Counted from the first letter of the stretch, positions 52,802 through 60,224 are shown. The stretch is 64,000 nucleotides of DNA from Deltaproteobacteria bacterium (GCA_017644045.1 JAEPMI010000004.1:62001-126000); one strand, 5' to 3'. Made by a program: numbers and translations. The notes: a model not told the origin generated them from the letters alone.

Positions 52802-53700
52802 GCGCTGCCGCCGAGACCGACGTGCTGCCGAAGGGCGTGCTCGAAGTGGTCGGGCCCGAGGGGGTCCCGCTGCGCTTCGAGGCGGCCTCGGTCGCGGAGC
52901 GCTTCGTCGCCTACCTCTTCGACCTCTTCCTCGTCGCGCTGACGGGGATCGTCCTCTACATCGGTGGCTTCATCGTCACCGTCGCCACGCGCCTCGGCGA
53001 GCCGCTCGCGCTGGTGATCGCCCTGGCTTGGCTGGTGTGGAAGTTCTACTTCATCGGCTTCGAGCTCTGGTGGCAGGGCGCCACGCCCGGCAAACGGCTG
53101 CTCGGCCTCAAGGTCGTCTCCGAAGACGGCGCTGGCCTCACCCTCGACGGCATCATCGCGCGCAACCTCATGCGCGACCTCGAGGTCTTCCTGCCGCTCA
53201 CCATCCTGCTCGCCCCCGACCAGGTCTTCGGCGACGCGCCCTGGTACCTGCTCCTGCCCACCGGTGGCTGGATTGTGGCGATGCTCGCCCTGCCCTTCTT
53301 CAGCCGCGAGCACACCCGCGCCGGCGACCTCGTCGGCGGCACGCGTGTCGTGCGCGTGCCCAAGACCGTGCTCCGCCGTGACGAAGCCGTGCGCCACTCG
53401 CTCGCGCCGGACGCGCCGATCGTGGACGCCTGGACCTTCACCACCGACCAGCTCGGTATCTATGGCGAGCACGAGCTCGAGACCCTCGCTGCGCTGCTCC
53501 GCGACGCCGAGTCCGGCAAGGCCCGCCCCGAGGACCTGCGCTTCGTCGCTCACACCATCGCGCGCAAGATCGGCTTCCGCGGCTCCGCCCCGGAAGAAGA
53601 CCCGCGCCGCTTCCTCCGCGCCTTCTACGAGCAGCAGCGCGCCCACCTCGAGCGCAAGCTCCTCTTCGGCCAGCGCAAGGCCTCCAAGCTCGACGAGTAG
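52798..53700 (+). CDS. RDD-family membrane protein
   Basis: The 300-residue protein ends the operon. RFEAASVAERFVAYLFDLFLVALTGIVLYIGG (about 23-54) is the R-x3-D-x2-L pattern of RDD proteins; WWQGATPGKRLLGLKVV (about 96-112) is the second conserved segment. Four hydrophobic segments lie between about 35 and 190, and the C-terminal 110 residues are soluble and helical. The RDD family may be transporters or accessory subunits, with no settled function. The start overlaps the SpoIIM-like gene stop as ATGA. A short lipoprotein ORF begins 54 bases later. Confidence 0.87.
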   Translation: MSAAAETDVLPKGVLEVVGPEGVPLRFEAASVAERFVAYLFDLFLVALTGIVLYIGGFIVTVATRLGEPLALVIALAWLVWKFYFIGFELWWQGATPGKRLLGLKVVSEDGAGLTLDGIIARNLMRDLEVFLPLTILLAPDQVFGDAPWYLLLPTGGWIVAMLALPFFSREHTRAGDLVGGTRVVRVPKTVLRRDEAVRHSLAPDAPIVDAWTFTTDQLGIYGEHELETLAALLRDAESGKARPEDLRFVAHTIARKIGFRGSAPEEDPRRFLRAFYEQQRAHLERKLLFGQRKASKLDE

Positions 53701-53753
53701 CCTCACCCAGCCGGGTGATTCCGGAAGGGCCGAACCTCCGCTAGGTTGTTCGC

Positions 53754-53918
53754 ATGCGCTTCACCGTCCTTCTCCTCTTCACCGTCGTTGGCTGCGGCGA
53801 GTCGAATGCGGCGATCGACAGCAGCGCGTGCACCGACGGAGTGGCGCCCGCCATCACCGAGTGCGTGGGCGGCTATCACTACGCGGACTGCGGTGGTCAC
53901 GGTGAACCCGATGGGTAG
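53754..53918 (+). pseudogene. Truncated small lipoprotein ending inside a repeat
   Basis: The 54 codons start MRFTVLLLFTVVGCGESNAA, a convincing signal peptide with lipobox Cys 14, followed by Cys residues and GGYHYADCGGHGEPDG. The stop TAG is the last three bases of the first GTAG of the repeat array, so the original C-terminus was probably lost when repeats were inserted or expanded. The start codon has no clear Shine-Dalgarno. It is too short for automatic gene finding. It could still be a functional small lipoprotein. Confidence 0.5.
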
Positions 53919-54160
53919 TAGGTCCCGCCGACGCCCGATGGGTAGTAGGTCCCGCCGAGGAGGCGGGAGGTCCCGCCGGGTCCCGCCGAGGAGGCGGGAG
54001 GTCCCGCCGGGTCCCGCCGAGGAGGCGGGAGGTCCCGCCGGGGGTCCCGCCGAGGAGGCGGGAGGTCCCGCCGGGGTTGACCCGATCGCACGCCGAAGGT
54101 CCCGCCGAGATCGCACGCCGAAGGTCCCGCCGAGGTTGACCCGATCGCAGAGGTTCCGCC
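53907..54160. repeat. GGTCCCGCCG hairpin repeat array (REP-like)
   Basis: The array has eleven exact copies and one variant of GGTCCCGCCG. Order: two copies of a 25-bp unit starting CCCGATGGGTAG (53907, 53934); four tandem copies of a 31-bp unit (53948, 53979, 54010 and 54043, with two extra G before the last); two exact 25-bp copies starting GATCGCACGCCG (54084, 54109); and two copies of GGTTGACCCGATCGCA (54075, 54134). The 31-bp units contain TCCCGCC and GGCGGGA arms, so they fold into hairpins. The GTAG next to the first hairpins is the sequence found at the base of enterobacterial REPs. Confidence 0.85.
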
Positions 54161-54228
54161 GAGGTTGACCTGAGCACCCGAATCCGAGGAGCTCTGTGGT
54201 TCCCAGGGTGGCGGCCGCCGGCGGAAGT

Positions 54229-54242
54229 TGGCGGATCCGCCA
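54229..54242. repeat. 14-bp palindrome upstream of transposase gene
   Basis: TGGCGGATCCGCCA is a perfect palindrome 71 bases before the transposase start, at the edge of the repeat array. It could be a binding or cleavage site for the transposase or an operator. Confidence 0.4.
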
Positions 54243-54312
54243 GATGACAACCGGGCGAAGTCCGATGAAAGGGCCGTCAGCAGCTGGCCTGACACTTGCT
54301 GATGTCTCAGCC

Positions 54313-55233
54313 ATGTCGCGACGGCGCTATGTGGAGCCTGGACGAACGACCGGAAACGACCGGCGTACGACCCGCCGGTTTCATCTCTTCACTCCAGACA
54401 TCGCTGGAACGATGGCGCAGATTTTCTGGTACTGCCTGGGTATTGCCGCGACGGAGTTCAACGTGACGGTGCATGCCGCGCTGTTGATGTCGACGCACCC
54501 GCACACGTCGGTCAGTGACAACGAAGGCAACCTCCCCGAGTTCAAGCGTCGCTTCCACCGGTTGCTCGCGATGTGCACCAAGGCGTTCCGCGATTGGCCG
54601 GAGGAGGTCTTCAACAAGGCCCAGGCTGGTGAGCACGAGCTGCTCACGCCAAAGGCCATGGTGCGCAACCTGGCCTATCTGATTGCAAACCCGGTGCTCG
54701 CCGGCGCCGTCAGGTACGCGAAGGACTGGCCCGGGGCCAAGACCCAGGCGCGAGACATCGGCCGTCGCGTGGTGCGTGTGCCCCGCCCCAACTTCTACCT
54801 CGACCCCAAGAACCCGATCTGGCCCGAGTGGAGCGAAGTGCGACTCGAGATGCCGCAGATGCTCATCGATCACTACGGTAGCGTCGAGAACGCCCAGCGG
54901 GCGATCGACAAAGAAGTAAAGCGGCTCGAGCGCGAAGCGCTGCGAGAGACCAAGCGTCGAGGGCGCTCGTTCCAGGGCGCGCGCCGTGTCCTTCGGATGA
55001 AGCACACGGCCCAGTCCCGTAGCCGCGAGGAGTTCGGGACACGCAATCCACAGTTTGCCGCCGGCGGTGACTCTGAGGTTGCAGCGAGAGCCGTTCGCCG
55101 CCTCAGAGCGTTCAACGCGGACTACGACGCCGCTCTCGAGCGGTGGAAGGCTGGCGAGCGTGATGTTCGCTTCCCCCACGGCACTTGGTGGATGCGCATC
55201 CATCACGGTGTGCGCTGCCACCCGCCGCCCTGA
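54313..55233 (+). mobile_element. RAYT/Y1-type transposase (REP-associated tyrosine transposase-like)
   Basis: The 306-residue protein starts MSRRRYVEPGRTTG. The HxH metal pair sits in MSTHPHTSVSDNEGNLPEFKRRFHRLL (about 54-80). MVRNLAYLIANPVLAGAVRYAKDWPGA (about 115-142) carries the likely catalytic Tyr with the family's NPV-AG signature of REP-associated Y1 transposases. A basic C-terminal half (KRGRSFQGARRVLRMKHTAQ, about 215-235) likely binds DNA. Such enzymes nick and rejoin hairpin DNA. No insertion-sequence ends or target duplication are visible, so it may be domesticated, as RAYTs are. It sits between two repeat arrays. Confidence 0.85.
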
Positions 55234-55663
55234 GCCCGGCAGCATCGAGCTCTGCGCCCTGCTCACCGTTGGTGGGCGGGGCGACCTACGTCTGACGCAT
55301 GATGCTGTGCGCCGCGCCGTGCGCTCTGGCTCAATGTTTGCGCTCAGAACAGAACGCCGAGACCAACCAAGCCGTGTGGGTCTGCGCGGGGTCCGCATCC
55401 TTGGCCCGCCACGGCCTCGACAGGGTACCAACACCGAGCGCACACGCAGCCCAACCTCGGTCGGCTCTCCTTCGCACCGTTTCGGTCGGCTCTCCTTCGT
55501 CGGCCGCCGGTCGGCTCTCCTTCGTCGGCCGGCTCTCTTCGGTCGCCTTCCGGTCGGCTCCCCGCGGTCGGATCTCTTTCGACCGTGTCGTCCTACCCTC
55601 TCTGTGGACTCGGTGGCGCCGCGACTCTGAGCGAGGTGAACCGCGAGCCCGACCAGCGCACGG
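55234..55663. other. Intergenic region with second repeat array
   Basis: No credible gene is present between the transposase and yggX. The right half holds the CGGTCGGCTCTCCTTCG repeats listed separately. The left half (55234-55440) shows only ordinary GC-rich sequence in which several frames are open but none has the codon pattern of a real gene. Confidence 0.5.
55458..55581. repeat. 25-bp tandem repeat array
   Basis: The core CGGTCGGCTCTCCTTCG occurs exactly at 55458, 55483 and 55508, a strict 25-bp period, then as degraded copies near 55527, 55551 and 55565. It is unrelated in sequence to the array on the other side of the transposase gene. Arms are not self-complementary, so it is not a hairpin repeat. 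Confidence 0.75.
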
Positions 55664-56005
55664 TCACTCCGAGTCGGCGGACTCGGCTTCGGCCTTCTTC
55701 TCGGCGTCGATGGCCGCCTGCTCTTCGGGCGTCCAGGCGGTCTTGGCGAGCTCGCCGTCTTCCATCCCGAGCCAGATCCGCAGCTGCTTGATCATGAACT
55801 CGGTGCCTTCCCGGCTCGAGAGATCGACCCGGTAGGTGTTGATGTAGCGGACGCTCTCCTGGAGCCACTGATCCCAGGCCTTCTTGGAGACCTTCTCCTG
55901 CAACTCCTTGCCAAACTCGGTCGGGAAGGGGGCGGTCGCCATGGCGGGGAGCTCCTCTCCCAGCTTGATGCAGTGGACCTTGCGCTCGGGATCTTCGGCG
56001 GGCAT
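55664..56005 (-). CDS. yggX: YggX-like Fe(2+)-trafficking / oxidative damage protection protein
   Basis: The 113-residue protein matches YggX: VHCIKLGEEL near 10-20 with a conserved Cys at 12, PFPTEFGKELQEKVSKKAWDQWLQESVRYINTYRVDL (about 27-63), and a second helix to RIWLG at about 80. In enteric bacteria YggX (about 90 residues) protects Fe-S clusters from oxidants. The extra C-terminal 30 residues are Ala/Glu-rich and may be a species-specific extension. It is separated by 58 bases from the stop of a lipoprotein gene on the same strand. No OxyR or Fur-type box is obvious upstream. Confidence 0.88.
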   Translation of the reverse strand: MPAEDPERKVHCIKLGEELPAMATAPFPTEFGKELQEKVSKKAWDQWLQESVRYINTYRVDLSSREGTEFMIKQLRIWLGMEDGELAKTAWTPEEQAAIDAEKKAEAESADSE

Positions 56006-56063
56006 GGCGCTCTCATAAGCGTTCCAGCGCCCGCTGTCACGTGCCCTCCGCCGAGGGCAGCGC

Positions 56064-57095
56064 TCACATGGCGGCGCGGTCGGAGAAGTCGAGGCCGACG
56101 TCGTAGTTGCGAATGCCGTTGACCCCGCGCGCCCAGGCCTCGACGGTGATCAGCCAGCCGTCGCGGTCGAGCGACTCGGCGTCCCGGGTGATGACGCGGA
56201 TCCGGTGGCTCGCGCTGCCGGGCATCATCGCGAAGACCTCGGGGGTCAGCGTGAAGGTCCCGTCGGCCGCCGGGGCGTCGCAAGTGATGCTCACGGAACC
56301 GCCGTCGCCCACGACCGAGGTGAGCCCGATGCGTACGGTCTGGTCCTCGGTCGGCGTCTCCGGCGCGGTCCAGGTGACGTCCGTGGCCATGGTCGAATCG
56401 AGCGTCAGCGGCCCACCGAGGTCGGACAGCATCGGCGCGGTCACGGCGAGCTGATCGACGCCCTCGAGGCCGGTGGTCCGGAAGGAGGGCACCTCGTCGC
56501 CGGCGCCGATGCCGACCAGGGTGTCGCCCTGGGAGAAGAGCTGCATCGCGGCCGTGGTCACCGGGTAGAGCCCCGTGTCCTCGGCCGGCTCCATCGCGAT
56601 CTCCACCGAGCCACCGCTGAGCTGCACCGAGCCCGCGTGCGGGAAGGGATCGGGCTCGGGCACGCCCATGTCCTCGGGCATGCCCGCGTCGCCGGCCGGC
56701 GCGGGCGGCTCGCAGGTCACGACGCTACAGCCACCGACCTCGGTCGTGGTGCAGGTGGAGCTTCCGCCCGCGGCGGTGAAGCTCGCGGAGACCGTGTGGC
56801 TCCCCGGCTCGGTCAGCGGGTCCGACCCGGCGGGGACGCTCATCGCGCTGACGAGACCCGTGCCGAGGGACCCGGGGGCCGGGCCCATGTCGGTCGGACC
56901 GGCGTCCTCGCCTTCGCCGCCGTCGGTGTCGCCCGGCCCATCGCCCACGTCCGCGTCCCGCTCACCGCCGAGCGGCACGCACGACTCTTCCACGCAGATC
57001 TCGAATCCCTGGCAGTCGGTGTCGATGACGCAGGCCGGACCGTCGTCACAGGCGAAGAGCAGGAGGAGGGTGGCCGAAGCGAGCCGTCGAAGCAT
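56064..57095 (-). CDS. Lipoprotein with Asp/Gly linker
   Basis: The 343-residue product has a signal peptide (MLRRLASATLLLLFAC) with lipobox Cys 16 and a small Cys module (CVIDTDCQGFEICVEESC, about 21-38). A disordered DADVGDGPGDTDGGEGEDAG linker to about 70 follows, then two beta-rich domains. Scattered CEPP and SITCDAP Cys pairs could form disulfides. The fold of the large domain is not recognised. The ATG at 57095 fits the signal peptide; the open frame upstream is an artefact. It is preceded by a 116-bp element with inverted ends and a terminator. Confidence 0.72.
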   Translation of the reverse strand: MLRRLASATLLLLFACDDGPACVIDTDCQGFEICVEESCVPLGGERDADVGDGPGDTDGGEGEDAGPTDMGPAPGSLGTGLVSAMSVPAGSDPLTEPGSHTVSASFTAAGGSSTCTTTEVGGCSVVTCEPPAPAGDAGMPEDMGVPEPDPFPHAGSVQLSGGSVEIAMEPAEDTGLYPVTTAAMQLFSQGDTLVGIGAGDEVPSFRTTGLEGVDQLAVTAPMLSDLGGPLTLDSTMATDVTWTAPETPTEDQTVRIGLTSVVGDGGSVSITCDAPAADGTFTLTPEVFAMMPGSASHRIRVITRDAESLDRDGWLITVEAWARGVNGIRNYDVGLDFSDRAAM

Positions 57096-57175
57096 GGCCC
57101 CATGGTACCCGATCCAGAGCGTCCCCCAAATGACCACGTTGCAGTCAGCAGCGCCCTTTCCCGCCCGATGAGTCC

Positions 57176-57291
57176 TTGCCTCGCGCAGAGCCACAGAGCC
57201 GCGGAGGACACAGAGGATGAATTTGGGGCACATCCCTGCGTTTCTCCGCGAACTCCGCGGCTCCGCGGCTCCGCGGCTCTGCGCGAGGCAA
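57176..57291. repeat. 116-bp element with perfect 17-bp terminal inverted repeats
   Basis: TTGCCTCGCGCAGAGCC at the left is the exact reverse complement of GGCTCTGCGCGAGGCAA at the right. The interior continues the symmetry with CAGAGCCGCGGAG on one side and repeated CTCCGCGG on the other. It contains no ORF and lies between two minus-strand genes. It looks like a MITE or a large palindromic dispersed repeat. The ends show no obvious target duplication. Confidence 0.75.
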
Positions 57292-57347
57292 AGCTGAACC
57301 ACCGACAACGGGAAACGACCGGGAGCAGAGGGCAAACGGAAATGAAA

Positions 57348-57376
57348 ACGCCCGCCCCGGAGACCGGAGCGGGCGT
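57348..57376 (-). terminator. Terminator of the duplicated-domain lipoprotein gene
   Basis: ACGCCCGC..CCGG and CCGG..GCGGGCGT form a long stem with a short loop. On the minus strand it is followed by TTTTCATTT. It lies 20 bases past the stop at 57396. A strong rho-independent terminator. Confidence 0.85.
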
Positions 57377-57395
57377 CGTCGGTGAGAGCCGAGCC

Positions 57396-58385
57396 TCAGT
57401 TGGCGAGGCTGGCGGCGGTCACGCTGCCGAGCTCGGTGAAGCCGAGCGTGTAGCGGCTGTTCTCGCCCTGGTTGTAAGAGCCGATGTGGACCTTGTAGGT
57501 GCCGGCCGGGAAGGCGCCGGTGACGATCGGGTTGTGGCCCTCGGCGTCGTCGTTGCACATGTAGGTGCCGTCCGGCTTCTGGATGACCAGCGTCGTGTCG
57601 TCGGTGCTGTGCACGAGGACGCGCAGGTTCGAGAAGGCGTTCGAGGCGACGAAGAGGTGGTCCGGCGTCGCGGAGACCCAACCGGTGCAGGACGGGTTGA
57701 GGCTGCTGGCCTGAACCGAGCCACCCGAGGTGCCCTCGGCCTTGTGCGGGTCGGGCATGAAGCCGCTCGCGAGAGTCACGGTGCCGAAGTTCGAGCCACC
57801 GCCGCCGGCGGCCGGAGCCGCGCCGCCACCGCCGCCGAGGCTGGCCGCGTTGACGCTGCCGAGCTCGGTGAAGCCGATGGTGTAAGCGGTGTTCTGACCC
57901 TGCTCGTAGGAGCCGACCCAGATCTTGTAGGTGCCGGGCGTGAAGGAGCTGGTGACGATCGGGTTGCGACCCTCGGCGTCGTCGTTGCAGACGTAGGAGC
58001 CGTCGGGCTTCTGGACCACGAGGGTGGTGTCACCGGCGCCGCCGTTGACGAGGATGCGGAGGTTCGAGAACGCGGTCGACGCCACGAGCAGGTGGTCCGG
58101 CTGCGACGCGACCCAGCCACGGCAGGCCTGGTTCAGATTCTGCGCGTTGACGGCGCCGCCCGAGGTACCCGTCGCGGTGTGCGGGTCCGGGGTGAAGCCG
58201 GTGGCGAGCGTGACGGTGCCGAAGTTGCTGCCGCCCGCAGGAGCGGTCGGAGTGGTCGGGGTGGTCGGCGTGGTGGGCGCGACCGGCTGCGGCGTCACGG
58301 GCGGGGCCGTGGTGGCGCCACCGTCGTCGCCACAACCGATGGCGAGGGCCGACAACGCGGCAACGAGAGTGATGAGCTTGCGCAA
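57396..58385 (-). CDS. Lipoprotein with two tandem PPC-like domains, TTG start
   Basis: The 329-residue product starts at a TTG: a perfect GGAGG lies 7 bases before it, and the signal peptide (RKLITLVAALSALAIGC) begins there. Lipobox Cys is near 18. A Thr/Pro-rich linker (TTPTTPTTPTAP) leads to two copies of a domain of about 120 residues, each starting GGSNFGTVTLA.GF.PDPH and containing KPDG.Y.CNDDAEG.NPIVT and GTYK..(I/V)GSY.QG. The copies are about 75 percent alike by eye, so they arose by duplication. They resemble bacterial pre-peptidase C-terminal (PPC) beta sandwiches. A surface-binding role is likely. Confidence 0.8.
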   Translation of the reverse strand: MRKLITLVAALSALAIGCGDDGGATTAPPVTPQPVAPTTPTTPTTPTAPAGGSNFGTVTLATGFTPDPHTATGTSGGAVNAQNLNQACRGWVASQPDHLLVASTAFSNLRILVNGGAGDTTLVVQKPDGSYVCNDDAEGRNPIVTSSFTPGTYKIWVGSYEQGQNTAYTIGFTELGSVNAASLGGGGGAAPAAGGGGSNFGTVTLASGFMPDPHKAEGTSGGSVQASSLNPSCTGWVSATPDHLFVASNAFSNLRVLVHSTDDTTLVIQKPDGTYMCNDDAEGHNPIVTGAFPAGTYKVHIGSYNQGENSRYTLGFTELGSVTAASLAN

Positions 58386-58392
58386 AGGAGTT

Positions 58393-58397
58393 CCTCC
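58393..58397 (-). promoter_or_regulatory. Shine-Dalgarno that decides a TTG start
   Basis: GGAGG on the minus strand, seven bases before TTG at 58385. The upstream ATG at 58439 has no such motif and would put non-hydrophobic residues before the signal peptide, so the TTG is the real start. Confidence 0.85.
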
Positions 58398-58475
58398 GAA
58401 GTGTTCAGTGCAGCCGAGGCAGGGTCCCTCCCATGTCACCCGGCCGGCGGATAGTCGCGGAGGGCCCCCTTGGGA

Positions 58476-59051
58476 TCAACCCTCCACAACAGTGAATAGC
58501 GTTCTCAACATCCGGTACGTGAGGCCCCACACGATTCTTCCCCCGACGTCGTAGGCGGGCAGCCGGTAGGTCTGGGTGCCTTCCGTCCAAGGGCGCACGG
58601 TGTCGATCTCTCCCGCGATCATCGGACGGATCGGTGCCCACAGAGTGTCCGCGACTTCGTAGTTCGGGGTCAGCTTCGGGACGGCGCCGGTCCAGATGAA
58701 CACCTGCGGTCGGATCACGAGGTCGAGCGTTCGACCACGGGCGACCGCTTGCAGATCGTCGACGTGCCCGAGGTGCTCGGCGAGGTCGAGATCGAGCCCG
58801 AGCTCCTCGCGGGTCTCCCGCATGGCCGTGGCGAGGAGGTGATCGTCGCCCGGGTCACGCCGTCCACCCGGGAAGGCCATGTGTCCGGACCACGGGTCGT
58901 TCGGATGGACGGCGCGCTGGATCAGCAGCACCTCCGCTCCCTTCGCGCCCTCGCGCAGAACCGCGGCGACCGACGCCTGCGTCCGCGCTCGTTCCGCGAG
59001 CCGCTCGGGCCGATGAGCGGCGAGGCGTGTGCGAACCCGGTCGACGTCCAT
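58476..59051 (-). CDS. Nudix hydrolase, CoA pyrophosphatase-like
   Basis: The 191-residue protein contains AFPGGRRDPGDDHLLATAMRETREELGLDLDL (about 63-94). This is the Nudix box in the variant seen in CoA diphosphatases (NudL), where the usual GGR-E is GGR-D. PWSGHMAFPGG before it also fits. The enzyme probably cleaves CoA or a similar nucleotide diphosphate with Mg2+, in the cytoplasm. The ATG at 59051 was preferred to earlier in-frame starts that overlap the divergent epimerase gene. Spacing to that gene is 61 bases. Confidence 0.87.
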   Translation of the reverse strand: MDVDRVRTRLAAHRPERLAERARTQASVAAVLREGAKGAEVLLIQRAVHPNDPWSGHMAFPGGRRDPGDDHLLATAMRETREELGLDLDLAEHLGHVDDLQAVARGRTLDLVIRPQVFIWTGAVPKLTPNYEVADTLWAPIRPMIAGEIDTVRPWTEGTQTYRLPAYDVGGRIVWGLTYRMLRTLFTVVEG

Positions 59052-59097
59052 TCGCTTCGCAGTACGGCCAAGTCGTGCCCACGGCAAGGGGCGTTGT

Positions 59098-59111
59098 GGT
59101 ATCGAAATACC
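59098..59111. promoter_or_regulatory. Palindrome directly before the epimerase ATG
   Basis: GGTATCGAAATACC is a perfect 5-bp stem around four bases, ending one base before the ATG at 59113. The gap holds no Shine-Dalgarno. It could be an operator or an RNA hairpin that controls initiation. Confidence 0.4.
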
Positions 59112-59112
59112 C

Positions 59113-60102
59113 ATGAAACATGCACTGGTCACCGGGGGGTGCGGCTTCCTCGGCAGCGCGATCGTGAGCCGGCTGCTGGACCGTGGGGTCGCGGTCCGCG
59201 TGCTCGCCCTCCCTGGCGAGCCGACCACGAACGTCGAGGGCCTCGAGGTGGAGATCGTCCGCGGCGACGTCACGCGCATCGAGGACTGCAAGGCGGCGGT
59301 GAGAGGCATGGACACGGTCTTCCACGCGGCGGCGATCTACCTCGCGTGGGCACCCGACCCGTCGAAGATGTACGAGGTGAACAACCGCGGCACCTTCAAC
59401 ATGCTGGAGGCGTCGCGACGCGAGGGCGTGCAGACCACGGTCTACACGGCGAGCATCGTCTCGCTCGGACGACCGCCCATCGGTGGCGTCGCGAACGAGG
59501 AGACCCGCTACGACGTGTGGGACCTCGACTTCCCCTACAGCCGGGCGAAGTTCCACAGCCGGATGATCGCCGAGGACTTCGCGGCCTGGGGGATGGACGT
59601 GCGCGTGGTCTGTCCCGGCATCGTCTTCGGGCCCGGCGACGTGGCGCCCACGCCGAGCGGAAAGCTGATCATCGAGACGATGAAGGGCGGACCGCCCATC
59701 TGGGTCGACGGTGGCGCGAGCTACGTGGACGTGCGCGACGCGGCCGAGGTGCACGTGCTCGCCGCCGAGAAGGGGCTGCCCGGGGAGCGCTACGTCGCGA
59801 CCGGAACGAACCTCTCGAACATCGAGCTGCTGGAAGCGATCGGACGCGTCGCCGGCGTCGAGCGCCGCCTCTACAAGGTGCCGACCGCGGTGGCCCGCGC
59901 GATGGTGAAGGCGATGAACGCGCAGGCCGCACGGACCGGCGAGGAGCCGCCGCTCAGCAACGAGTTCTTCGAGTACAGCCTGGTGCCGAGCTACTTCGAT
60001 CCGAGCAAATCGATCCGCGAGCTGGGCGCGACCTACCGGCCGATCGACGACACGATCGCGGACGCGATCCGCTGGTTCCGCGAGCGGGGCTTGGTGGACT
60101 GA
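59113..60102 (+). CDS. NAD-dependent epimerase/dehydratase (extended SDR)
   Basis: The 329-residue protein has the extended short-chain dehydrogenase Rossmann motif VTGGCGFLGSAIVSRLLDRG (about 6-25), DVTRIEDCKAAVRGMDTVFHAAA for the second nucleotide loop, and YSRAKFHS with the catalytic Tyr-x3-Lys (about 145-149). It is close to dihydroflavonol reductase or NAD-sugar epimerase types. Substrate unknown; a role in sugar or steroid metabolism is possible. The stop is followed by a GCGAGC hairpin and CCCTCACCC tract. Confidence 0.85.
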   Translation: MKHALVTGGCGFLGSAIVSRLLDRGVAVRVLALPGEPTTNVEGLEVEIVRGDVTRIEDCKAAVRGMDTVFHAAAIYLAWAPDPSKMYEVNNRGTFNMLEASRREGVQTTVYTASIVSLGRPPIGGVANEETRYDVWDLDFPYSRAKFHSRMIAEDFAAWGMDVRVVCPGIVFGPGDVAPTPSGKLIIETMKGGPPIWVDGGASYVDVRDAAEVHVLAAEKGLPGERYVATGTNLSNIELLEAIGRVAGVERRLYKVPTAVARAMVKAMNAQAARTGEEPPLSNEFFEYSLVPSYFDPSKSIRELGATYRPIDDTIADAIRWFRERGLVD

Positions 60103-60224
60103 GCGAGCCGCAGGCGAGCTCCCTCACCCTCACCCTTCTGACGACGCCGAGCCCCTCTCGAACGAAGGGCCAGGGTGAGGGCGAGGGGCAGGGTGAGGGA
60201 GTCGGCTGCTTCGCAGCCGCCTTG
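60103..60224. repeat. Converging 3'-end repeat elements
   Basis: From the left (after the epimerase stop) runs GCGAGCCGCAGGCGAGCTCCCTCACCC. From the right (after the stop of the gene at 60225) runs a hairpin GGCTGC-GAA-GCAGCC (60204-60218, minus strand) and another CCCTCACCC tract. The C-rich tracts are complementary, so the region is a large imperfect inverted repeat around a GAGCCCCTCTCGAACG centre. It probably serves as a bidirectional 3' end. Confidence 0.6.

Noticed and set aside
46153..53700. Classical Bat aerotolerance operon
   Set aside because: No BatA/B VWA membrane proteins, BatC TPR or BatD are present; the members fit the DUF4129/DUF4350/DUF58 cluster instead.
53907..54160. CRISPR array
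   Set aside because: Repeats are contiguous with variable period, share a core and have no unique spacers; no cas genes nearby.
53703..54314. Minus-strand frame translating the repeat array
   Set aside because: The product is repeated GGTSRLLGG/PPASSAGP from the array itself, with no plausible start or family.
56205..58454. 749-codon plus frame over two lipoprotein genes
   Set aside because: The sequence is Arg/Gly/Val-rich shadow coding; opposite-strand products have signal peptides and repeats.
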